Assembly: GCA_030726725.1 (NCBI GenBank)
Contig: JANRDC010000031.1
Location: forward strand, 124,001 to 188,000
Origin: Flavobacteriaceae bacterium
Lineage (GTDB): Bacteria; Bacteroidota; Bacteroidia; Flavobacteriales; Flavobacteriaceae
Direction of reading: 5' to 3'
DNA length: 64,000 nucleotides
Both the position numbers and the translations under genes were made by a program. Position 1 is the first letter of the stretch; each line of letters starts with the position of its first letter. Shown here in pieces: positions 51,437-58,918 of this stretch. Under the pieces are notes generated by a model. It saw nothing but the letters and a program-made list of their open reading frames with translations. It was not told the origin of the DNA and did not search any database.

Positions 51437-52398
51437 TGAAAGATACCGACCTGTTGATCGTCGGCGCAGGCCCCATTGGCATTTCATGTGCCTTGGCTGC
51501 ACAGAAAGCAGGTCTTGATTATCGGGTGATCGAAAAAGGGTGCTTGACGAACTCTTTATTCAGGTACCCCCTAGAGATGCAGTTTTTCTCTTCCTCTGAA
51601 AAGTTAGAACTCGAACAAATACCATTTGTTTCCACAGCAGCAAAACCCAGTAGATCAGAAGCCTTGGAGTACTACCGCAGGGTGGTAAGCGCTCATCAAC
51701 TCAAGGTGCAACTGTACGAACAGGTGACCCGCATTACACCCACGGACTCCGGCTTTGAAGTGTGTACTCCTTTGGACACCTACCAGGCTAAATCTGTAGT
51801 ACTCGCTACCGGTTTTTTTGACCTCCCAGAAAATCTCGATGTCCCTGGAGAGACTCTGGACAAAGTGACTCATTATTTCGACCAAGCACACCCCTACTCC
51901 ATGCAAAAAGTCGCGGTGGTCGGAGCGAGCAATTCCGCCATTGATGCTGCGCTGGCTTGCTACCGAAAAGGTGCTGAGGTCACCCTGGTAGTCAGAGGCC
52001 CTGAAATCGGACAACGCGTCAAATATTGGGTGCGTCCGGACATCATCAACAGAATTGCGGAAGGATCGATCAAGGCGCACTTCAACACCCAAATCAAAGC
52101 TATTTACCCCAAAACCATAGAGCTCACCAGAGCAGACCAAACCTGGATAGAAGACAATGATTATGTGATTGCCATGACAGGATATCGTCCAGATCTCGAT
52201 TTTTTAGCACGCCTGGGGATTCCCCTAGAGGGGCCGATGAAAAAACCAGTCCATGATTCAAATACCATGATGACTCCGATCAAAGGATTATATTTAGCGG
52301 GTGTAATTTGTGGGGGCTTGGAAACTCACCGATGGTTTATTGAAAACTCACGCGCACACGGAACCCAAATTGTAGCCCATATTCTTGAGAACAGATAA
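51436..52398 (+). CDS. ypdA: YpdA-like FAD-dependent (bacillithiol disulfide) reductase
   Basis: A 320-residue flavoprotein with two dinucleotide-binding folds: LLIVGAGPIGISCALAA at the N-terminus (FAD) and VAVVGASNSAIDAALACYRKG in the middle (NADPH), plus ATGFFDLPENLDVPGE and a late GVICGGLETHRWFIENSR. There is no CxxC redox pair, which separates it from thioredoxin reductase and fits YpdA, the NADPH-dependent bacillithiol disulfide reductase. Bacillithiol synthesis genes are not in the window, so the substrate is inferred. The ATG at 51436 overlaps the rpe stop, and its own 3' end overlaps the Nramp-related gene by 14 bases. Confidence 0.87.
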   Translation: MKDTDLLIVGAGPIGISCALAAQKAGLDYRVIEKGCLTNSLFRYPLEMQFFSSSEKLELEQIPFVSTAAKPSRSEALEYYRRVVSAHQLKVQLYEQVTRITPTDSGFEVCTPLDTYQAKSVVLATGFFDLPENLDVPGETLDKVTHYFDQAHPYSMQKVAVVGASNSAIDAALACYRKGAEVTLVVRGPEIGQRVKYWVRPDIINRIAEGSIKAHFNTQIKAIYPKTIELTRADQTWIEDNDYVIAMTGYRPDLDFLARLGIPLEGPMKKPVHDSNTMMTPIKGLYLAGVICGGLETHRWFIENSRAHGTQIVAHILENR

Positions 52399-53641
52399 AC
52401 GTTTTTCCTGGGACACCCTGAGGACCTTAGGTCCGGGGATACTTTTTGCGTCTATGGCTGTAGGCACCTCACATTTAGTGCTGTCTACCAAAGCTGGGGC
52501 TCAATTTGGTTGGTGGGCACTTTTGCCCATCGCGGCTGCCAATTGGCTGAAATATCCGTTTTTTGAATTTGGTATTCGATACACCCAGGTCACTGGTAAG
52601 TCCCTGCTGCAAGGTTATCTGGAAAAAGGTCGCGGATACTTTAACGCATATGCGCTAGTGACCTTGGTGAGTTCCATCACCATACTGTCGACTTTGTACA
52701 CCGTAACTGCAGGCTTAATGCTGCAAATCATCCCGGATATAGATATACCACTCACCTTGATGGTTGGGTTGCTGCTGGGTAGTGTAGCTGTTGTATTGAG
52801 CTATGGGCAATATCGATGGCTAGAAAACAGTCTAAAAGCTGTGGTCACCTTGCTGATTGCTGCCTTGTTGATTACCGTAGTCATGGCACTATGGGAAGGG
52901 CCAGTGACGAGAGATCCCGCATGGGTATATCCTGAGGTGGGTGATGCAACCGCGGTATTGTTTTGGATCAGTTTAATCGGATGGATGCCTACAGCAGTTG
53001 AAGCTTCCAGCTGGGTCAGCATGTGGCGCTTGGCAAAAAACAAGAGTGTGACACAAAATTTAACCCAAGCTCTGGCGGAATTCAAGTTTGGTTATTGGGT
53101 AACAGCGGTGTTGGCCGTGTTGTTTTTGATCGTAGGGATGTATACGTTTTACGGAACGCTCGGGACATTGAGCAACCAATCTGTAGCCTTTGCCGACCAA
53201 CTCATCGGGGTATTTGCCCGACGCATGGGCGCTTGGACATATCCTGTGGTGGCCCTAGCCGCATTTGCCACCATGCTGAGCAGCTGTATCACGGCCCATG
53301 ACGCCTTGGGACGGATCAGTGTAGATACCCTACAAAAATGGAACTTGATTCGTTCAGAAAACACACAGCGATACTTGATCGCAGTGATTTGGGTATTGGC
53401 CTTGGCCAATGCTGGAGTGGTCTGGTACACCGGGGCACAGATGGGATTGCTCGTGGCTACGGCTACTGCGGTTTCCTTTGTATTGGCCCCCGCCATTGGC
53501 TGGCTGAATTACAGTTTAGTCACTGGACCAAACTTTGACAAGGCCCAACAGCCCAACAGAAAAATCATCTTTCAAGCTTATGCCGGAATGATCTTCCTCA
53601 GCTTGTTTGCCGGGTATTATTTTTGGTTGCTTTTGGCTTAG
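52385..53641 (+). CDS. Nramp-related transporter without the DPGN metal motif
   Basis: A 418-residue inner-membrane protein with about 11 helices of the Nramp fold. In Nramp Mn/Fe transporters helix 1 carries DPGN eight residues after GPG; here the spacing is kept (GPG at 16-18) but the motif reads GTSH at 27-30. In helix 6 the MPH signature is MPT. It therefore belongs to an Nramp-related clade with a different substrate site, and manganese or iron transport should not be assumed. The start is a TTG at 52385, inside the ypdA 3' end; the next in-frame ATG (codon 24) would remove half of helix 1. The stop shares bases with the fabD stop (TTAG). Confidence 0.82.
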   Translation: MRTDKRFSWDTLRTLGPGILFASMAVGTSHLVLSTKAGAQFGWWALLPIAAANWLKYPFFEFGIRYTQVTGKSLLQGYLEKGRGYFNAYALVTLVSSITILSTLYTVTAGLMLQIIPDIDIPLTLMVGLLLGSVAVVLSYGQYRWLENSLKAVVTLLIAALLITVVMALWEGPVTRDPAWVYPEVGDATAVLFWISLIGWMPTAVEASSWVSMWRLAKNKSVTQNLTQALAEFKFGYWVTAVLAVLFLIVGMYTFYGTLGTLSNQSVAFADQLIGVFARRMGAWTYPVVALAAFATMLSSCITAHDALGRISVDTLQKWNLIRSENTQRYLIAVIWVLALANAGVVWYTGAQMGLLVATATAVSFVLAPAIGWLNYSLVTGPNFDKAQQPNRKIIFQAYAGMIFLSLFAGYYFWLLLA

Positions 53642-54519
53642 AAAACTGCGGATGCCGCCTCAAGCTCAGGCGTGATTTTCTTCACCAATCCCTGTAATAC
53701 CTTCCCTGGTCCAACCTCGACAAATTCGGTGACCCCCATCTGGGCCATAAACTGAACGCTTTGTGTCCACTTTACAGGAGCGGTGAGTTGGGCAATCAAA
53801 TTTTCTTTGATCGCTATCGGGTCCGTCACTGCTTGAGCGTGTACGTTCTGCACCACTGGGCAAATAGGTTGATGAAAAGTAGTTTGCGCAATGGCCTCTG
53901 CAAGCGCAGTGCGGGCAGGCTCCATGAGCGGAGAGTGGAATGCACCACCTACGGGGAGTAATAGTGCGCGTTTTGCTCCTGCCGCTTTTAAGGCTTCACA
54001 CGCTTGTTCGACCGCTTGTTGTGCACCAGAAATCACTAGTTGACCTGGGCAGTTGTAGTTTGCAGCCACGACCACACCTGGTGTTTGTGCACAAACTTGT
54101 TCGACTACCTCGTCTGCTAACCCCAAAACGGCAGCCATAGTTCCTTGCGTGAGTTCGCAAGCCGCTTGCATGGCCATGGCTCTGGCGTAAACCAGCTTTA
54201 GCGCATCTTCCATGGCCAAGGTTTTATTGGCTACCAAAGCAGAAAATTCTCCCAGCGAATGTCCCGCGACCACATCGGGGGCAAACTGATCTCCCAATGA
54301 TGCTGCCAAAGCTACCGAATGCAAAAAAATGGCAGGCTGGGTTACTTTGGTTTCTTTCAGGTCCTCAGCAGTTCCGTCAAACATCAAATCTGTGATGGAA
54401 TAACCCAACACTTGGTCAGCCTGAAGCATGATGGACTTAGCTACGGTCGATTGGTCAAATAAATCTCGGCCCATACCTGGAAACTGGGCTCCTTGTCCTG
54501 GAAAAATAAATGCTTTCAT
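53638..54519 (-). CDS. fabD: Malonyl-CoA:ACP transacylase
   Basis: Loads malonyl groups onto acyl carrier protein for fatty acid synthesis. The 293 residues contain FPGQGAQFPGMGRDL, the nucleophile Ser88 in GHSLGEFSAL, the malonate-binding Arg in YARAMAMQ, and the catalytic His in GAFHSPLMEPA. The start overlaps the stop of the gamma-carbonic anhydrase gene (ATGA), so the two are coupled. It is convergent with the Nramp-related gene and shares four bases with it. Confidence 0.96.
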   Translation of the reverse strand: MKAFIFPGQGAQFPGMGRDLFDQSTVAKSIMLQADQVLGYSITDLMFDGTAEDLKETKVTQPAIFLHSVALAASLGDQFAPDVVAGHSLGEFSALVANKTLAMEDALKLVYARAMAMQAACELTQGTMAAVLGLADEVVEQVCAQTPGVVVAANYNCPGQLVISGAQQAVEQACEALKAAGAKRALLLPVGGAFHSPLMEPARTALAEAIAQTTFHQPICPVVQNVHAQAVTDPIAIKENLIAQLTAPVKWTQSVQFMAQMGVTEFVEVGPGKVLQGLVKKITPELEAASAVF

Positions 54520-55049
54520 AGTTTATTGGGTTTGTGGGACTCTGGGTACCACGTGGCGTAATGAATATAATTTTGAGCGATTCTGAGGACCTCACCCTGG
54601 GTGAGGTCCTCGCTGATATCTTTTATTTTAACTGCGGGAACACCGGCAAATATACTACCAGAAGGAACATGGGTACCCTTGGTAAGGACAGCCCCAGCAG
54701 CGATAATACTGTTGGATTCCACCACACAACCATCCATCACAATACTGCCCATACCGATCAAGACTCGGTCGTGTATGACGCAGCCATGCACCAAAGCATT
54801 ATGTCCTATGGACACGTCATTGCCGATTTCTGTAGGATGCGTTTGGTACGTACAGTGGATAACGGCACCATCCTGAATATTGACTCGGTTTCCTATGCGG
54901 ATGTAGTTCACATCTGCACGTATGACGGCGTGGTACCAAACACTGCACTGGTCGCCCATCACCAAATCACCCACCAAAACAGCGTTAGGCGCGATCAGAC
55001 AATCTGAACCCCACTGTGGTGAAACGCCTTGAATTGAAACTGGATCCAT
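54516..55049 (-). CDS. Gamma-carbonic anhydrase family protein
   Basis: A 177-residue left-handed beta-helix protein of the YrdA/PaaY type: hexapeptide repeats run from about 18 to 145. The three zinc-binding His positions are in VIHCTYQTHP and IGHNALVHGCVIH. Carbonic anhydrase activity is proven for some members only; the acidic catalytic loop of the archaeal Cam enzyme is absent. It is the first gene of a two-gene unit with fabD, and carries a 27-base perfect palindrome near its 3' end. Confidence 0.88.
   Translation of the reverse strand: MDPVSIQGVSPQWGSDCLIAPNAVLVGDLVMGDQCSVWYHAVIRADVNYIRIGNRVNIQDGAVIHCTYQTHPTEIGNDVSIGHNALVHGCVIHDRVLIGMGSIVMDGCVVESNSIIAAGAVLTKGTHVPSGSIFAGVPAVKIKDISEDLTQGEVLRIAQNYIHYATWYPESHKPNKL
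54585..54611. repeat. 27-base perfect palindrome inside the gamma-carbonic anhydrase gene
   Basis: GAGGACCTCACCC (54585-54597) and GGGTGAGGTCCTC (54599-54611) are exact reverse complements around one T. On the coding (minus) strand it covers the codons for EDLTQGEVL, about 65 bases before the fabD start. It can form a strong hairpin in the message. Confidence 0.9.
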
Positions 55050-55063
55050 CGAATTCTATTGGG

Positions 55064-55071
55064 CAAATATA
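55064..55071 (-). promoter_or_regulatory. -7 box of the gamma-carbonic anhydrase/fabD unit
   Basis: TATATTTG on the minus strand fits TAnnTTTG and ends 14 bases before the ATG at 55049. Confidence 0.45.
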
Positions 55072-55122
55072 ATTTAATCCCATGAATTTTAACATCTACT
55101 GGGGATATCCGCCCTGTCTTCG

Positions 55123-55130
55123 TATTTTTG
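55123..55130 (+). promoter_or_regulatory. -7 box of the Nfu gene
   Basis: TATTTTTG fits TAnnTTTG and ends 15 bases before the ATG at 55146. The in-frame start at 55128 overlaps this box and is unlikely. Confidence 0.5.
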
Positions 55131-55145
55131 CGAAAACGATTTTAT

Positions 55146-56012
55146 ATGAGTACTTACAAAATCACTGCTGTCCCCACAAAACACCCTGAAATCTTGAAGT
55201 TTGATTCAAACGGGCTTGTTTCTCCCCATAAAAATTACGAGTTCCAATCCATGAAGGAGGCTGAAGTTTCCCCATTGGCCCAGGAGCTATTTATGCTGCC
55301 TTTTGTCAAGGCTGTATACTTGTCCAGCCATTTTGTGGGTATCCACAAATCAGATATCGTCAGCTGGGAAGACGTTCAAGAGGAGCTTACGCAAGTACTA
55401 GAGGACTATTTAAACAGCGGCGCACCAGTAGTAGCAGTTCAAGATCCGATCAGCCAAGCGTACACGCTGTATATGGAGACCACGCCCAACCCAGAGGTGT
55501 TAAAGTTTGCGGCCAATAAGACCATTACCGCACAAGCGGTGGAGTACAAAAACGAAGCGCAAGCAGAACGATCTCCCCTAGCTCTAAAACTATTTTCCTT
55601 GAATTACGTTCAAGAGGTGTTCATCGATCAAAACTACGTATCCATCACCAAGACTAGAGCCCAAGACTGGGAATCGGTAAAACACGAGGTAAAACAATTA
55701 ATTGTAGATTTCTTGACTACGGGTACACCTGCTGTCATGCCGCTTGAACAAAACAGCGCCCAGACGCAAGACCCCATCAGTCTGCAAATCATTTCGATCA
55801 TCGATGAATACATCAAACCTGCAGTGGCTGGAGATGGAGGAAATATTCTTTTTGAATCCTATGACCCTGAATCAAAAGTGGTCTCCGTACTGCTACAAGG
55901 AGCGTGTAGTGGGTGCCCTTCTTCTACATTCACCCTAAAAAACGGCATCGAAAGCATGTTGCAAAACATGATGCCAGGACAAGTCAATGAAGTGATTGCC
56001 ACAAATGCCTAA
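55146..56012 (+). CDS. Nfu-type Fe-S scaffold protein with duplicated N-terminal domain
   Basis: A 288-residue cytosolic iron-sulfur carrier. Two Nfu_N domains lie in tandem (about 1-95 and 107-200), sharing HPEILKF/NPEVLKF, AEVSPLAQELF/AERSPLALKLF and VSWEDVQEEL/QDWESVKHEV. The C-terminal NifU domain (about 215-288) has GDGGNILFESY and the cluster-binding CSGC at 254-257. Single-Nfu_N proteins are the norm; the duplication is seen in Flavobacteriia. The ATG at 55146 follows a -7 box. The MscS gene overlaps its end. Confidence 0.9.
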   Translation: MSTYKITAVPTKHPEILKFDSNGLVSPHKNYEFQSMKEAEVSPLAQELFMLPFVKAVYLSSHFVGIHKSDIVSWEDVQEELTQVLEDYLNSGAPVVAVQDPISQAYTLYMETTPNPEVLKFAANKTITAQAVEYKNEAQAERSPLALKLFSLNYVQEVFIDQNYVSITKTRAQDWESVKHEVKQLIVDFLTTGTPAVMPLEQNSAQTQDPISLQIISIIDEYIKPAVAGDGGNILFESYDPESKVVSVLLQGACSGCPSSTFTLKNGIESMLQNMMPGQVNEVIATNA

Positions 56013-56871
56013 ACCTATGAATCCACAAATTGATCAAATCAAACAATACGTCCCTGTCGGTGAAGTAAAAGATTATTGGGACCATTTGCTGGAAATCATC
56101 ACCAGCATCATGCCGAATATCATCTATGCTACCCTGATTTTGCTGGTAGGAATGTGGGTGGTGCGCATCATCAACCGCATGGTACACCGATTTTTTGAAA
56201 AAAAAGACTACGACCTGACCTTGGAATCGTTTTTACAGAGCTTTATCAATATCGCGCTAAAAGCCATTCTTTTTGTGTTGGTCATCACCCAACTGGGGGT
56301 AACATCCTCTTCTCTGGTCGCAGTTGTCGGGGCAGCAGGACTAGCTGTAGGTCTGGCGCTCCAGGGATCTCTGGCCAATTTTGCCGGAGGAGTGCTTATT
56401 TTGGTGTTTAAACCATTTCGGGTGGGTGACTTCATTGAAGCACAAGGCATCAGCGGAACCGTGAGTGAAATCAGCATTTTCACGACCAAGATCAACACAT
56501 TTGCCAACTTAACAGCAGTGATACCCAACGGTGATTTATCCAACCATACAATCGTCAATTACAACACAGAGCCTACGCGCAGGGATAACATCACTTTTGG
56601 GATTGGGTATTCATCTGACCTAAAAAAGGCCAAAGAAATACTGATAGACCTCTGCAAGCAAGATGTGGATATACTCCAGGATCCAGAGCCTGTAGTGGTA
56701 GTCCAAAACCTAGGAGACAGTGCTGTAGAACTCAGTTTGCGCTATTGGGCCAACAATGAAGTGTTTTGGGATGCACACTTTAGAATCATTGAATCTGCCA
56801 AACTTGCTTTCGATGAGCAAGGTATTGAAATCCCCTTCCCTCAAAGGGTGGTCCATCAGATCAAATCATAA
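56005..56871 (+). CDS. MscS family mechanosensitive channel
   Basis: A small-conductance mechanosensitive channel protein of about 288 residues: a periplasmic N-terminus, helices at about 30-50 and 75-95, the pore helix TM3 (VGAAGLAVGLALQGSLANFAGGVLI) with the Ala/Gly packing pattern, the beta domain with FRVGDFIEAQGISGTVSEI, and the C-terminal alpha/beta domain to FPQRVV. The start may be the ATG at 56005, which overlaps the Nfu stop, or that at 56017 (MNPQIDQIKQY); I give the longer form. A strong terminator begins at its stop codon. Confidence 0.9.
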   Translation: MPKPMNPQIDQIKQYVPVGEVKDYWDHLLEIITSIMPNIIYATLILLVGMWVVRIINRMVHRFFEKKDYDLTLESFLQSFINIALKAILFVLVITQLGVTSSSLVAVVGAAGLAVGLALQGSLANFAGGVLILVFKPFRVGDFIEAQGISGTVSEISIFTTKINTFANLTAVIPNGDLSNHTIVNYNTEPTRRDNITFGIGYSSDLKKAKEILIDLCKQDVDILQDPEPVVVVQNLGDSAVELSLRYWANNEVFWDAHFRIIESAKLAFDEQGIEIPFPQRVVHQIKS

Positions 56872-56903
56872 AAAAATCCTGAGCTATGCTCAGGATTTTT
56901 TTT
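56871..56903. terminator. Bidirectional intrinsic terminator between mscS and tsaB
   Basis: A 14-bp stem (56871-56884 with 56888-56901, core CCTGAGC/GCTCAGG, loop TAT) has A-runs and T-runs at both ends. The tsaB stop codon (56890-56892) is inside its right arm and the last base of the mscS stop starts its left arm. Confidence 0.93.
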
Positions 56904-57564
56904 GAGGTTGATTGACTGTAAACTCCTTGAGGTAATCAGGTTCAAAATAAGCGACATCCTCAAATAGACCCGCTTGATATGAATCCCATACCTGCTGAGC
57001 CATCTGAGCGGCATGAGGCCAAACTTCCCCATGATATACAGCTCCCAGAACGGGATCTATTTCCCGACATTTAGCAGCACCAGAGCCTACAAAAACCAGA
57101 TCCTGTACGGCAAACACAGATTGTTGAAAATAGCCCGGTGTGATCACTTGTGGTTGAGCAGGCATAATCGTTTTGCCTGACGAATCATAAACCCCGATAT
57201 ATACTTCATCTCTACGCGCGTCCAGTACAGCGACTATTCGTTGAGACGAACCGGTAAACTGAGCGGCTAAAACAGCCAGAGTATCCATGGAAATCAAAGG
57301 TATTTGGAGGGCAAAACACAAGCCTTTTGCTGCGGATACACCAATGCGTAAACCCGTGTATGAACCAGGGCCTTTACTCACCGCTACTGCGGAGAGATCG
57401 GCAGGTTTCAACCCTTGCTCTTTCAAAAGTTGATCGATCAGCACATGCAACACCTCAGCGTGGGCGTATTGCGCCTCATGTACAGACAAGGCAGAAATAC
57501 AAATGCCCTGTTGGGATAATCCAACAGAGCATTGTGTGGTTGATGTTTCAATCAAAAGTATCAT
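56890..57564 (-). CDS. tsaB: tRNA threonylcarbamoyladenosine biosynthesis protein TsaB
   Basis: Partner of TsaD in making the t6A37 modification of ANN-decoding tRNAs. The 224-residue ASKHA-fold protein has ILLIETSTTQCSVGL, HAEVLHVLIDQLL, VAVSKGPGSYTGLRIGVSAAKGLCFAL (family signature) and AVLDARRDEVYIGVYD. It is the last gene of the efflux operon, two bases after the TolC stop, and ends inside a terminator hairpin. Confidence 0.94.
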   Translation of the reverse strand: MILLIETSTTQCSVGLSQQGICISALSVHEAQYAHAEVLHVLIDQLLKEQGLKPADLSAVAVSKGPGSYTGLRIGVSAAKGLCFALQIPLISMDTLAVLAAQFTGSSQRIVAVLDARRDEVYIGVYDSSGKTIMPAQPQVITPGYFQQSVFAVQDLVFVGSGAAKCREIDPVLGAVYHGEVWPHAAQMAQQVWDSYQAGLFEDVAYFEPDYLKEFTVNQPQKKS

Positions 57565-57566
57565 GT

Positions 57567-58904
57567 CTAGGCTTCTAGTCGAACACCAAAAAAGTACTCC
57601 AATACTTTCAAACGAAATATATAATTGTATTTGGACTGAATCATAGAAGCTTGAGCAGCGTCTAATCTGGACTGGGCTTGGCTGTATTCAAAGGCGTTCA
57701 TCATGCCTACCTCAAATCGCTCTCGGGCGTATCGCAACGACAAAGTTCGAGCTTCAAGTGTTTTTAAGGATGCTTGATAGGCATTAAACGTTCCTTCAAC
57801 ATCAGCATATGCTTGGTTGACATTAGCTTCTAGGTCAAGCGTCTGTTGGGTGTATTGCAACTTAGCTCGTTCCAATTGAATTTTGGATCGTTTAATGGCG
57901 TTGTTTAGTGAATTGCCATTAAAAATGGGAATGTTCATTTGTGCCCCGTAGGAAATACCGTCATTGGTCCACAACTGTTCTTGGAAACCGATTAACTGAC
58001 CAGTAAGGCGGTCGTAATTCTGATCAGAATAACGGGTATTGTAGTTGACAAACATACCCAGGGTAGGATACTTAGCCCCCTTGGCAATTTGCAGGTCCTT
58101 TTGAGCAATATCGACATTGGTAGCTGCAAACTTGATGTCACCCCTAAAGGACATCGCTTTCTCAAAAATCACTTGAGGATCATTATTGGCGATATCGCTC
58201 ACTGGGATGGGAATATCCCCATCAGCTACATCAAAATTGGTGTAATCCCTGATTTGCAATAACTGAGCTAGGGTGATTCTCCCCATAATTACCCGGTTCT
58301 GTGTTTCTACCAGCTGTTGTTGTTGACCAGCCAAAGTAGCTTCTAGCTCAACCACATCCCCCTGAGGGATTACCCCAGATGCTTGAAGGGCAACAGCGCG
58401 CTCCAAATCCTTTTCGGTGACTCCCTTTTGTGCCTCTAAGGTTTTTAGCGTTTCCTTGGCAGAAACCACTTGCAAATAGGCATTGACAATATTTAAACGT
58501 ATGTTGTCCTTTAAGTTATCTAAGTTGTAAGTAGCTGCCAATCTGGACATTTCTGCTCTTTGCAGTCGATATACATTGCGCAGACCATCGAAAACAGTTA
58601 CGGATGATCCCAAATTTCCTGACCCCGAAAATATAGTGCTGGAAACCAAGGTATTTGTGGTGGGATCCAAAGCCAAACCTGTATTGCCAGAGGCACTCAT
58701 AGAACCGCTTAAGTTGGGCAATAATCTACCAATAGCATCAGACTTTTCAATTAAGGTCTGTTCGTAATCCAATTCAAATTGAGCAATGCTTAGATTATTT
58801 TTTTCAGCATAGGCGATGCACTCCTGCAACGACCATTTCTTGGCTTGGGCCTGAACGGCAGTCACCAAAAAAGCAAATGCAATAACTAGGTATCTATTTT
58901 TCAT
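57567..58904 (-). CDS. TolC-like outer membrane efflux protein
   Basis: A 445-residue outer membrane channel of tripartite pumps. It has a signal peptide (MKNRYLVIAFAFLVTAVQAQA) and two OEP repeats, each with a long helical hairpin (about 120-230 and 320-440). Landmarks are SLQECIAYAEKNNLSI and the SYGAQMNIPIFNGNSLNNAIKRS barrel strand. I chose the ATG at 58904 because it starts the signal; ATG 58916 and GTG 58919 are in frame upstream. It lies behind the HlyD adaptor and completes an ABC-type tripartite exporter. Confidence 0.92.
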   Translation of the reverse strand: MKNRYLVIAFAFLVTAVQAQAKKWSLQECIAYAEKNNLSIAQFELDYEQTLIEKSDAIGRLLPNLSGSMSASGNTGLALDPTTNTLVSSTIFSGSGNLGSSVTVFDGLRNVYRLQRAEMSRLAATYNLDNLKDNIRLNIVNAYLQVVSAKETLKTLEAQKGVTEKDLERAVALQASGVIPQGDVVELEATLAGQQQQLVETQNRVIMGRITLAQLLQIRDYTNFDVADGDIPIPVSDIANNDPQVIFEKAMSFRGDIKFAATNVDIAQKDLQIAKGAKYPTLGMFVNYNTRYSDQNYDRLTGQLIGFQEQLWTNDGISYGAQMNIPIFNGNSLNNAIKRSKIQLERAKLQYTQQTLDLEANVNQAYADVEGTFNAYQASLKTLEARTLSLRYARERFEVGMMNAFEYSQAQSRLDAAQASMIQSKYNYIFRLKVLEYFFGVRLEA

Positions 58905-58918
58905 GTTATAACGCATCA

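Noticed and set aside
51655-52140. 161-codon minus-strand frame inside ypdA
   Set aside because: The sense strand has two intact dinucleotide-binding motifs; the antisense product is unrecognisable.
54534-55007. 157-codon plus-strand frame opposite the gamma-carbonic anhydrase gene
   Set aside because: A shadow of the hexapeptide-repeat gene; its matching EDLT peptide comes from the palindrome, not from homology.
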